Under the pieces are notes generated by a model. The model had not been told where the DNA came from. It saw only the letters and a program-made list of their open reading frames with translations, and did not search any database. Positions 15,712-24,557 of a stretch of DNA of 64,000 nt are shown here, in pieces. How positions within the stretch are numbered: the first letter of the stretch is position 1; each line of letters starts with the position of its first letter. This stretch comes from Flavobacterium sp. KJJ (GTDB taxonomy: Bacteria > Bacteroidota > Bacteroidia > Flavobacteriales > Flavobacteriaceae): the NCBI RefSeq assembly GCF_000708595.2, contig NZ_JARP01000002.1, positions 558,001 to 622,000 on the forward strand, in the 5' to 3' direction. A program made the translations under genes and the position numbers.

Positions 15712-18120
15712 TTAGTTTTTTATTGTTGCAACATAATGTGACGCATAATAAATCTGTTTAGTAGTTGGTGAATAGCCATCATTTAAATTTTTTCCTATTT
15801 CGCTAAACACGGAATCATATTTTATTCCCTTGTGTTTAGCAATTGAACCGACTTTTTCAAATACAGAAATTACGTTTTCAGATTTATCTATTGATGCGTT
15901 ATATTTCTTCACAATATAATTGAATGTTTCTTCAAGTAATTTATTTGTTTCCCAATTAATCTTGTCAAATATTTCAGGTTGATCAATTCTTATTTTTTGA
16001 ATTAAATTTTCTTCAAAAGAAATTAAATCAGACGTTAAATTATCTCGCTGTTGAATTAATGCAATTATATTGGATATTTTAGTTCTTTCGTTATCGGTTA
16101 GATTTTCCCATAGTAAAGAATTTATTTTCTTATAAAATTCAGATGTTTTACAATGAATATTTATATTATCTTTTAAAAATTTAAAATCAACTTCCTTATT
16201 TTTTGAATTTGGTTTTAATTTTTTTTCTAATTCTTTTTTTGATGTAGAATATTTTTCAAAGATTGATTTGGAATCTTCTGTATTGAGGAATTCTGCAATT
16301 TCTTTAGATGTAGATATGTCATCCCATAACTCTCTTTTTTTACTGTATTCTCCTAAGTCATCACTTTGCGAATATTTCTTAATTAATTCATTAGTAAGTT
16401 GCATTAGGTTTGTCATATATTGACTTAGATCATTACTAAGTCCTTCTGAGTTCCAGATTTTATATAAGTCAAATGCTTTATCACCTTTACTGCCGTCAAA
16501 GTATTTATATAAAATCGAAATAGAGTAAGGTATTACAGCAGATCTAATTTGTCCCATTGAGTTTTTACCTTGCCCATAGATTTTTTCTAGATCTCTGAAT
16601 AGTATAATTTTGGCAACTAAGGTTTCGAAAAAATTTCGATTAATTTCAACTGCTTTTTTATCATTTCCTTCTCCACCAAGCTCTTCAATAAAATGTCGAA
16701 ATACTTTTTCGCCTCCTTTTTTTACAATGTATGGTTGATCTCCCCAAGCTGTAAAATACTTGCCGAGTTCTTCTTTAGAAAATCTATTCTGTTTAGGAAA
16801 CTCTTTTTCTATTCTAGATTTGGCTGAACCTGCAATCCTTAATTTAGTATTGAAATCTCCTTTAGATTTTTCAAAGAACCACTTTCGACCTGTTGGTGTA
16901 ATGATACTTTCTGAAAGCATTTTAAGTTTTGTTAGTTGAGGATTTCGCGAGCGTAAATCTACATTTGAAACTTTCGACTGAGAATTTGAATATTGACTTA
17001 TTTTTGATATTAAGTCATCTAAGTTCTCTTCACTGACATTTTTTGCAACATTGATTTTCGCCATTACTTTAACTTTGTCAATGTTAAAACCATCTTTATT
17101 AGTAAAATAAATACTTGCTGTAGTTTGTCCGCCGTTAACAATTTGAAAATCAGTAAGCGATTTTAAATATATTTTCCCATTTAATTCTTCAGTTTCCTTT
17201 CCTGTAGATGTAATAGTTATTCCGTTGTTGTAAGCAATAAATTTTTCTGGATTAAGACGTATTGTTTCTCTTATACCTTGATTTACTCCTCTAAATTGTA
17301 GAAAAGATCTAACATTTTTCTCCAGTAAACGTGAACTATATTTTTTGTATAAATCGGAAAGTACTTTTGCTGGTAAAACACATAGATATGATTCAAAATT
17401 ATCTTCATCAGCAGCTTTAATAACTTCAATTTTTTCTGCAAAGTTATTTTTAAAATCAATTGTTAAAGGCTCCCTGTTTCCTTGTGAAACAAGAACACTA
17501 TATAGAAAATTTAAATCAATTAATCTTTTTATTATGAGTATTTCTTTTTGTAGCTGTTCATTGTTTTTAGCAAATGAAATTTTTAAAGTATCATCATCAA
17601 ATTCAAAGCGTTTTGGTTGAGAAATATTTCCTCTTGTTGATACGGTTGCAGTTGCAGATATCAAAAATATTTCTATAACATCGAATTGATCAATACCGTG
17701 TGAAGACGAAATTTGAGAGACTAAAGCTTTAACTGGGCTTGAATCTTGAATTTCATCATCAAAATGACGTTTAATAGCTTTGTTTAGAAATTTTGTTGCT
17801 CTATTAAATTGACTATCATAATAATTTTTTTGACTAATTTTTAAATCATCATCGGTTTGTGTTATATTAATAGAATCTTCATTCAAAATAAATAACTGAA
17901 GTCTCTCTCCAGATTCATTTACTAAATATCCATTTATTTTAAGTTTTTCAGAATCATATTTATAGTATGACTCATTACATTCCTCGGAATCAATTAATTT
18001 TGCCTCAAGCATTGACGGCAATACCAAATTAATAAATGAGGGTTCTGAAGTAAAACCATCTTCATCTTTTGATTCTTCTAATAAATCTTTCCTGTATTTT
18101 AGATATTCTGAAACTTCCAT
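15712..18120 (-). CDS. AIPR-family protein (abortive infection phage resistance)
   Basis: This 802-residue protein has the AIPR hallmarks in order. The first is FLQFRGVNQGIRETI followed by FIAYNNGITITS (about residues 280-305). The second is LTDFQIVNGGQTTASIYF (about 323-340). The third is KVSNVDLRSRNPQLTKL (about 380-400). The C-terminal third is helical and Lys/Glu-rich. AIPR proteins occur in phage-defence loci and are thought to be effectors; the biochemical activity is not established from sequence. The gene starts one base after the PD-(D/E)XK gene ends, so translation is probably coupled. It is the last gene of the tightly packed six-gene set. Confidence 0.9.
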   Translation of the reverse strand: MEVSEYLKYRKDLLEESKDEDGFTSEPSFINLVLPSMLEAKLIDSEECNESYYKYDSEKLKINGYLVNESGERLQLFILNEDSINITQTDDDLKISQKNYYDSQFNRATKFLNKAIKRHFDDEIQDSSPVKALVSQISSSHGIDQFDVIEIFLISATATVSTRGNISQPKRFEFDDDTLKISFAKNNEQLQKEILIIKRLIDLNFLYSVLVSQGNREPLTIDFKNNFAEKIEVIKAADEDNFESYLCVLPAKVLSDLYKKYSSRLLEKNVRSFLQFRGVNQGIRETIRLNPEKFIAYNNGITITSTGKETEELNGKIYLKSLTDFQIVNGGQTTASIYFTNKDGFNIDKVKVMAKINVAKNVSEENLDDLISKISQYSNSQSKVSNVDLRSRNPQLTKLKMLSESIITPTGRKWFFEKSKGDFNTKLRIAGSAKSRIEKEFPKQNRFSKEELGKYFTAWGDQPYIVKKGGEKVFRHFIEELGGEGNDKKAVEINRNFFETLVAKIILFRDLEKIYGQGKNSMGQIRSAVIPYSISILYKYFDGSKGDKAFDLYKIWNSEGLSNDLSQYMTNLMQLTNELIKKYSQSDDLGEYSKKRELWDDISTSKEIAEFLNTEDSKSIFEKYSTSKKELEKKLKPNSKNKEVDFKFLKDNINIHCKTSEFYKKINSLLWENLTDNERTKISNIIALIQQRDNLTSDLISFEENLIQKIRIDQPEIFDKINWETNKLLEETFNYIVKKYNASIDKSENVISVFEKVGSIAKHKGIKYDSVFSEIGKNLNDGYSPTTKQIYYASHYVATIKN

Positions 18121-18121
18121 A

Positions 18122-19084
18122 TTAAAAATGTAATTCTGAGGTTATGAAATTACTTAATGCACTTATTCTTAAATTATATTTTACTTTGCTTATTTCCTTT
18201 AAAAGACTCGAACGTACAATCTTTGGAAAATTTAAACTTGTACAATTATAAGTAATTTGGCTAACTGGTTTAAATAAATAGTCATTATAAATGCCTGCAT
18301 TTTTCAAATCAATACCTTTTAAATTCAATGCTTTTAAAAATAATGTATAATCACCTGATCTAAGTTGAATTTTGGTTTTAATTTCTTTTATTAGGAATTG
18401 TATAGAGTATCCTTCATTCTCAATTACAGAAATTACAACTAATTCTAATTCCTTATCTAAATTTGTTTCAAGTTGATATTCACTAGATATGGTAACATCT
18501 ACTTTAGATTCAGTTTTCGTCTTAACTTCAATATCTTTTTGATCTAAAGTAAAATCATGTCTTTTATCAAAAGGACCAGTCCAGCTATTTAAAATGTCAT
18601 TTATATTAGGTAACTCCATATTGTCAATATAAGATTGTAACAAAAATAACTCACCAAATAAACCTTTTATATTTTCACAAGAAAGTAGAAATGAATTCAT
18701 ATCGTTAAAAAACTCGTTCCACTTGTAAAAAGTTTGAATGAATTCTTTTGAATAATAATTAACATCTGATAAATCTTTAATTCTATTATACATAGATATT
18801 ATTAAATCATCAAATAGTTCGTAAAAACTATTATCAATTAATTTTAGAACGATGTAATTAGTATCAATGAAAAGTTCAATTGATAATTTTTCCTTAATTA
18901 CTGTTCTAAAATTTATGTTATGATTTTCAGGTAATGATAAAATCAGACATCTATTGGAATCTTTGTTTACGCCTAAATACAAATTTGATTTGCATTGAGG
19001 GGATAAAATTATTGATTTATAACCATTGGTTATTTCATAATCAGATATAATATTCCATTTGATATGAAGTTCAGCTATTTCCAT
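18122..19084 (-). CDS. PD-(D/E)XK motif protein (DUF4420-like)
   Basis: A 320-residue protein with the family block GLFGELFLLQSYID (about residues 140-153), SWTGPFDKRHDFTL (about 167-180) and IEVKTKTES (about 185-193). Asp in HDF and the Glu-Val-Lys triad form a PD-(D/E)XK nuclease core. This family is a standing partner of Z1 ATPases in restriction-like loci. It should act in the cytoplasm as a nuclease or a DNA-targeting subunit. It lies between the Z1 gene (2-base gap) and the AIPR gene (1-base gap). The residue pattern supports an intact active site; activity is inferred. Confidence 0.85.
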   Translation of the reverse strand: MEIAELHIKWNIISDYEITNGYKSIILSPQCKSNLYLGVNKDSNRCLILSLPENHNINFRTVIKEKLSIELFIDTNYIVLKLIDNSFYELFDDLIISMYNRIKDLSDVNYYSKEFIQTFYKWNEFFNDMNSFLLSCENIKGLFGELFLLQSYIDNMELPNINDILNSWTGPFDKRHDFTLDQKDIEVKTKTESKVDVTISSEYQLETNLDKELELVVISVIENEGYSIQFLIKEIKTKIQLRSGDYTLFLKALNLKGIDLKNAGIYNDYLFKPVSQITYNCTSLNFPKIVRSSLLKEISKVKYNLRISALSNFITSELHF

Positions 19085-19086
19085 TG

Positions 19087-22000
19087 TTATTCGTTATTAT
19101 CTGATGGAATTATAGAATCAGACTCCTCAATTTGGTATTCTTCATCTTCAAATTTCTCATATTCTTCATCCTCAATCTTATAATCTCCTTTTACGTATAT
19201 TCCTCCTGGATCAGGTTCTATTGGAGGAAAGCCTAATGCATATCCGACTAAAGGAATTTTTAAATCGTAACTATCGTCGTAAGCTAATTGTTTTAGTGCC
19301 TTAGCTTTGTCGTCATTAATATGAAATACTTCTTCAGTATTAAAAAGATAGATTACCAGCAAACCTTCTTGATCAGACATTCTCTCTCTATAAACTCTTT
19401 CTGGTTTTGTCTTTTGTCTAGCCAAAGTCATAGCTTCTTCATCAGACAATGTTGGGTTCTTCTTTAAAATTAAATTTTTATGTTCAGTATGAAATTCTGC
19501 CTCTGCTTGAGCAATCTGTAAAGGAGAAAGCAAAATTGAAAAGTCTTTACCTCCTGAGATTATATTTGCAGACTTACCAGAAGCCTTAAATTTTTTTGTA
19601 GTTACTAAATAATCAATGTCGCTGTTATTTGTAGGTCCGCTTCGTACTGAAAGATTCACTCCAAATGGTTCGTTTAAGTTTAAGCCTTGTAGTTTTGTGC
19701 TTCGCCCACTTGTTTTAAGAGCAACAGTCCAATCTTTTAATTTATTTTTTTCACGACACAACTCAAGAAACATAATCATGCTCTTTTTTGAGTCCTCATC
19801 AAAATTATTTTCTGAAGAAAGTATGTTGATAATTCCATGAATGTCTGTTTTGTATTTAATGAACCCTGAATCACTAGATTCATGGAACTTAGGTGCTATA
19901 TTGTTTTTAAATTCATTCCAAACATTATTTATTTTGTCCTTGTTTAAATTGAACACAGTTGTTTGTTCCAACTCATCCTGATAAGACCATTTAACTTCGT
20001 TAGTCATTCTTAAAATGGATGGGCGGGTTATTTTTAAAGTTCCTGGATGTTTTCTAACTCTTAAGACAAAATTTTGAGGTGTTTTGTTTTTGGCTTCCAT
20101 TTTTCTGAATTCAACCTCTAACTCTTCAATCGTTCGAGTAGTAGAGTCAAACTTGTCTTTGGAATCCTGCGTGGTAAAAAGTTTACAGCAATCTAAATAT
20201 CCTGGTCTATAGCCAAACCACCTTCCCATTTGTAACAGAGTATCTGAATAATCTGTTGATCTGATAAAATAATTGATAGTCAATCCCTCTAATGTAAATC
20301 CTCGAGATAATCTATTTCCACCAACAGCAATAATTTTTTTCGGAGAACTCTTAGGATATTCTAAGCTATCTTTTGTCACACTATTAATTGCTTTTACTTC
20401 AATATTATTTATTGCATCTGGCAGATAGCTTTTTAAAGATTCAAAAGTTATTGGTATTAAGAATTCATCATGATAACCTTTCGGCAAATAAGATTCTATT
20501 GATTCAATTATATGTGAATAATATTTATACCAAACTTTTTCTAAAACACTATAAATGGATTCTGTAGATGTAAGTGTTTCATTTTCAATTTTACTTTGTA
20601 GATCAGTTACATACTCTATTAATAAATCTCTAGTTGTATTTTGCCATAATGAAAATCTAGAAATATGAATAAGCATTGTGTGATGTGGCATAAATGAAGC
20701 TGAATAAATCATTTTTTGTTTTCTGCTTTCACGAATAGCTATGGATAAAACAAAACACATCACGCTATCAATTAAAGATTTAGGTAAGTTTTTTGGAAAA
20801 TTGTCTCCGGTCTTAGTTGCTCTGGTAGAACTTATATAGTCTTTGTAACTTTCATAATTAAGATATCCTCCATTGTCATCAAATTCATCCTTTGTTCGAA
20901 AACTTTGTACTCCTAGTAATGTTTCTTTGTCAATTCTAGAAGGAAACTCAGAGTTAGTATCACTTACAATTTCTATTAAAGGAATTTTAATTCCTATTTT
21001 GTTGTCAATAGGCTCAAAAGTTTCGAATATTTGTTTAGCTCCAATATAGTTTGATGGTGGATTGAGTAAAACTATAAAATCATCTGGGAAAATGTTATCG
21101 ACTTGTGTAAGATGTTTCTCTTCGTCTTCGCCTTTTAATTTATAGCTAACTTTCCATTTATCTTCAGGTACTTCATTTCTATCTTGAAGTACATTAGCAA
21201 AAGGTGTTGCAGTATATCCTAAATAGGTTTTCCTAGTAAATAAATCTAAAAGGGCTCTGATGTGTCCGTTTGTTTTTGAAGCATATTCTCTTCCTTTTGC
21301 ACCTTCGTTATTAAGGGAAGCATTATCTGCCTCGTCATCTAAAATCAGTAATGGAATATTATGTCGATCCTTATTTTCTTCTAAATAGTCATGAAGCCAT
21401 ACAATTAAATTTCTTAAAACGCTTACATTCTTTTTGCATACCAAAACATTAGTATTGTCAATACTAAAATCAGCATCAACTAGGGATTTATTAAAATCAG
21501 ACTTATATGAAGTTATTGAAACAACTTGATTTACAGTGTTGTCGCCCAAATTTCCAAAACGAGTAATTTTGCCAACTCCTTTTACACCTTTTGTTTCTGA
21601 AGTTAGATCAATAATTCCATTGCCTATAACATCGCTTTCTATTCTTAATTGTGTCTGACTTCTAAGATCTTCCATGATCCCTGAAAGGACAATTACCAAA
21701 CGGTATCCTGAATCAATTGCTCTGTTTATTACAGCATTAAAATTGCCAGTTTTACCTGACTGTACACTTCCAACAACTAACCCCTTAACATAAAACGGTG
21801 TGTCCGATTTTGGATCCCCCATTTTCTCTAATATTTCATAACTCGAATTTATTGTCTCCGTTACTACTTTTTCAGAACGACCAGAATTTTCTAATAGGGT
21901 AAAATAACGTTTGCTATAATTCCACTTTATGTTTTCTTTTCGATCAGAAGTCAACCAAGTTTTAAATCCTTCCTTAGTTAATGAGTTACTAGGGTCTATG

Positions 22001-22233
22001 TCAATTGGATTGTTCGAAAGATATTCTTTTACTGCAATATCATAGTAGTTTTTTAAGGTAACCTCATCTACTTCCGGATATTGAAACATATTACAAACCA
22101 CAATTATATTGTCTTTTATTTGGGTAAATAAATCATCGAAGTATACAGGACTTAAAATGTTTTCTGTAGAATAATCTAAAGCCTTTCCAGCTATTACTTT
22201 TTTAACTACTTCAATGTATTTATTATTATCCAT
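19087..22233 (-). CDS. Z1 domain-containing ATPase (helicase-like)
   Basis: A 1048-residue P-loop ATPase of the helicase-related group. Walker A is GSVQSGKTGN (about residues 152-161); Walker B is LLILDDEADNAS; the motif III-like step is YLGYTATPFANVLQ. The Z1 domain carries VGGNRLSRGFTLEGLT, then LLQMGRWFGYRPGYLDCC with an arginine-finger-like Arg. The last 40 residues are very acidic (EDEEYEKFEDEEYQIEES), perhaps a regulatory or DNA-mimicking tail. Z1 proteins are described with MutL/MORC-like ATPases and DNA methylases in restriction-like systems. Gaps to its neighbours are 5 and 2 bases. Confidence 0.93.
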   Translation of the reverse strand: MDNNKYIEVVKKVIAGKALDYSTENILSPVYFDDLFTQIKDNIIVVCNMFQYPEVDEVTLKNYYDIAVKEYLSNNPIDIDPSNSLTKEGFKTWLTSDRKENIKWNYSKRYFTLLENSGRSEKVVTETINSSYEILEKMGDPKSDTPFYVKGLVVGSVQSGKTGNFNAVINRAIDSGYRLVIVLSGIMEDLRSQTQLRIESDVIGNGIIDLTSETKGVKGVGKITRFGNLGDNTVNQVVSITSYKSDFNKSLVDADFSIDNTNVLVCKKNVSVLRNLIVWLHDYLEENKDRHNIPLLILDDEADNASLNNEGAKGREYASKTNGHIRALLDLFTRKTYLGYTATPFANVLQDRNEVPEDKWKVSYKLKGEDEEKHLTQVDNIFPDDFIVLLNPPSNYIGAKQIFETFEPIDNKIGIKIPLIEIVSDTNSEFPSRIDKETLLGVQSFRTKDEFDDNGGYLNYESYKDYISSTRATKTGDNFPKNLPKSLIDSVMCFVLSIAIRESRKQKMIYSASFMPHHTMLIHISRFSLWQNTTRDLLIEYVTDLQSKIENETLTSTESIYSVLEKVWYKYYSHIIESIESYLPKGYHDEFLIPITFESLKSYLPDAINNIEVKAINSVTKDSLEYPKSSPKKIIAVGGNRLSRGFTLEGLTINYFIRSTDYSDTLLQMGRWFGYRPGYLDCCKLFTTQDSKDKFDSTTRTIEELEVEFRKMEAKNKTPQNFVLRVRKHPGTLKITRPSILRMTNEVKWSYQDELEQTTVFNLNKDKINNVWNEFKNNIAPKFHESSDSGFIKYKTDIHGIINILSSENNFDEDSKKSMIMFLELCREKNKLKDWTVALKTSGRSTKLQGLNLNEPFGVNLSVRSGPTNNSDIDYLVTTKKFKASGKSANIISGGKDFSILLSPLQIAQAEAEFHTEHKNLILKKNPTLSDEEAMTLARQKTKPERVYRERMSDQEGLLVIYLFNTEEVFHINDDKAKALKQLAYDDSYDLKIPLVGYALGFPPIEPDPGGIYVKGDYKIEDEEYEKFEDEEYQIEESDSIIPSDNNE

Positions 22234-22238
22234 ATTGT

Positions 22239-23759
22239 TTATTTTAATAATTGGTTGATTGCTTCAGGAAGTGATGATTCTTCAAAACCTAGTCCAGGCA
22301 AAATGTCTTTTTTTATTTGTTCACATGAAAAACCATTTTTTTGAAGAGTTGTTAGCGATATAATTATATCATTTAATGACAGGCCATCTTTCTCTTCAAT
22401 ATTTAGAAAAGCTGTCTCTTCATGTGTATGTCTAATTTTATTTATTGAGGTATTTATCATTCGTAATACAAGATTAAACTTGGCAGATTGTTCTTTTGAT
22501 AAATCTTTTCTGACTTCCTTTAATAAAGGAAATTCACTATTTAATTCAAGCAATACACCTTTGTTAGAAGCTTTTCTTTCAAATAAACTTTCTTTGTTTT
22601 GTTGTTTGCTATTTGAAAAATCTCTAATTCCTCGATTAAAAAATTCTTTTTCCGCTTCTATCTTAAGCTCTTCAATATATCTTTCAAATGCTTTTTTTAA
22701 ATCATGTGGTATTACTATCTGAGATTTTGCGACATTTAAATGAAGCAGGTGATCAACACTATTTCCAATTTCAACTCTTAGCCTCGCAAGTTGTAATCTT
22801 GGAGCCTTTTTGATAAGTCCATTCCAACCACCAAATAGTATAATTCTGTCCGACCTATAAATGTAAATGCCCTCCATGTCCATCAATCCACGATTTTTAG
22901 TCGTCCAATTAGTAATCCCTTTTCTTGATTCATCAATACTTCTTGATGGCAAAACGAAGCCTTCCATTTTTATAGTGTCAGTGCTAAAATGTCTTTGTTT
23001 GTATGCAATAGGACGGAAATCAGTTTCGTGGACAGGAAAAGGGTTGAATGGAATTAAAATTTTATTATTAATACGGATATTAATTGGAAACTTCTCACGT
23101 TCCATAAATTTGTGAAATACTAGGGATAAATAATCAGATGTAACTTCAGTTATTTCTTTTTTTAAAGCATTTTGTCTGTTAGCTTCTTCTAAGTAATTTT
23201 CAAATTTGTAGAGTCCATTCCAGATAACAATTGTATTCGCTTCAAAAGATTCAAATTGTCCTAAAAACGATTTGCTTAATTCGGAATAAGAAAAAAGTAG
23301 TTTTTCAATTTCTTCTGATGAATTTATAATAAGTCTCCATTCTCTTTCTTTTTTTAGATATTCAACATCCCACGTTCTCCCTGAGTATTTTTGTTCTCCT
23401 TTTTTTCTGGATAAAACTGTGAAACATCTTGTTTGAGAAAATGATGCCGTTTTCATTCCTAAACCAAACCTTCCTAAGTCTGATTCTCCTCTAATATATT
23501 CTGGAGAATTACTTGGAAATTGCATGCTCATTTTCAAGGTGTATTCGTCCATCCCTTCTCCATTATCAGCAAGAAAAAGTTTAAAAGGTTCTTCATCCAT
23601 TTTAATTAGAACCTCAATCTTATCAGCATTAGCAGAAATAGAATTATCCATTAAGTCAGCCAAAGAAGTTTCAAGACTATAACCTTGTTCGGCGATTGAC
23701 TTGATTAAATATTCTGGATTTGGATTTGCTTCCTCAAAATTTTGACTTTTTTCACTCAT
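22239..23759 (-). CDS. GHKL ATPase, MutL/MORC-like
   Basis: A 506-residue protein with a GHKL (Bergerat) ATP site at the N-terminus: N box [15 protein letters not shown] (about residues 33-47), G1 [11 protein letters not shown] (about 66-76) and G2 [11 protein letters not shown] (about 96-106). An S5-like second domain follows, with a helical C-terminal part. The order matches MutL/MORC-type ATPases, dimerising clamps that couple ATP binding to nuclease or helicase partners. It is the MutL-like component expected next to Z1. The gene begins 3 bases after the DUF3883 gene ends. Restriction-linked MutL-like proteins of this kind are known from comparative genomics. Confidence 0.9.
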   Translation of the reverse strand: MSEKSQNFEEANPNPEYLIKSIAEQGYSLETSLADLMDNSISANADKIEVLIKMDEEPFKLFLADNGEGMDEYTLKMSMQFPSNSPEYIRGESDLGRFGLGMKTASFSQTRCFTVLSRKKGEQKYSGRTWDVEYLKKEREWRLIINSSEEIEKLLFSYSELSKSFLGQFESFEANTIVIWNGLYKFENYLEEANRQNALKKEITEVTSDYLSLVFHKFMEREKFPINIRINNKILIPFNPFPVHETDFRPIAYKQRHFSTDTIKMEGFVLPSRSIDESRKGITNWTTKNRGLMDMEGIYIYRSDRIILFGGWNGLIKKAPRLQLARLRVEIGNSVDHLLHLNVAKSQIVIPHDLKKAFERYIEELKIEAEKEFFNRGIRDFSNSKQQNKESLFERKASNKGVLLELNSEFPLLKEVRKDLSKEQSAKFNLVLRMINTSINKIRHTHEETAFLNIEEKDGLSLNDIIISLTTLQKNGFSCEQIKKDILPGLGFEESSLPEAINQLLK

Positions 23760-23762
23760 ACA

Positions 23763-24557
23763 CTAAGTCGCTATATTTTTTAAAGACTTTTCGCTAACAC
23801 TCCAATTTATCTGTATTATTGAAAAAATATTACGGATTGGATTTATTTGTTCAGCGGGATTTTTAATTAAACGAATCTGTGGTTCATTTTCAATATTAGT
23901 TACTATTGCTACATAATACTTATCACCCTTTTTACGTGCTGTTTCCCATTCTTTATTGGTAAATGAAATTCCGCCACTTACCGATGACATCCCTTTTACT
24001 TCAACATAATATTTCGTAGTCTTTCCGATTAATTTAAAATCATATCCGCAACCTTCATTTGTAACATTCTTTATTTCAACGTCTTCAGGGAATTGAATTT
24101 TTTTTGTCGTTAATTGCCAAACGAATTCATCCTCTGCTTTTTTTCCTGTAATCCCTCTTGTAGTGTAGGCGCCAACTTTTCTTTTCTTTTTTTCGCTATC
24201 TGAAGGCAATACACTTGATAGAACTTCCATCTCTAAATCAAAATTAGGGTTGTGGGCATTATTAATTATATCCTGAACCAATAACCTTAGTGTAACTTCA
24301 TCAAAATTTTCGAATGCATCTAGTGTTCTTATAATACTCAATGACATCGGTCTTTTGTGCCACCCTAGTCTATGTGGATGAACTACATCGAACTCATCGC
24401 GTCTAAATTTTATGTAATTATATTTAACATTTAATGCCACGCCAATTTTATTCCACGCTTCTTTATCTGATTTATAACCAAGGTTTTCAAGTGCTTCTTT
24501 ATCAAATCTTGAAAAATAATATGCCACTATATGTGCTAATTTGCGTTCTCTATCCAT
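23763..24557 (-). CDS. DUF3883 protein with a PD-(D/E)XK-like C-terminal core
   Basis: A 264-residue protein. The N-terminal half is helical (LAHIVAYYFSRFDKEALENL) with a conserved-looking VVHPHRLGWHKRPMS, suggesting a small DNA- or protein-binding domain. The C-terminal half reads GCGYDFKLI, then YYVEVKGMSS and FTNKEWETARKKGDKYYVAIV. This is the DUF3883 pattern, with Asp and Glu-Val-Lys as in PD-(D/E)XK nucleases. Its start overlaps the end of the methyltransferase gene by 8 bases, implying translational coupling. It is probably the restriction or specificity partner of that methylase; that role is inferred. Confidence 0.82.
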   Translation of the reverse strand: MDRERKLAHIVAYYFSRFDKEALENLGYKSDKEAWNKIGVALNVKYNYIKFRRDEFDVVHPHRLGWHKRPMSLSIIRTLDAFENFDEVTLRLLVQDIINNAHNPNFDLEMEVLSSVLPSDSEKKKRKVGAYTTRGITGKKAEDEFVWQLTTKKIQFPEDVEIKNVTNEGCGYDFKLIGKTTKYYVEVKGMSSVSGGISFTNKEWETARKKGDKYYVAIVTNIENEPQIRLIKNPAEQINPIRNIFSIIQINWSVSEKSLKNIAT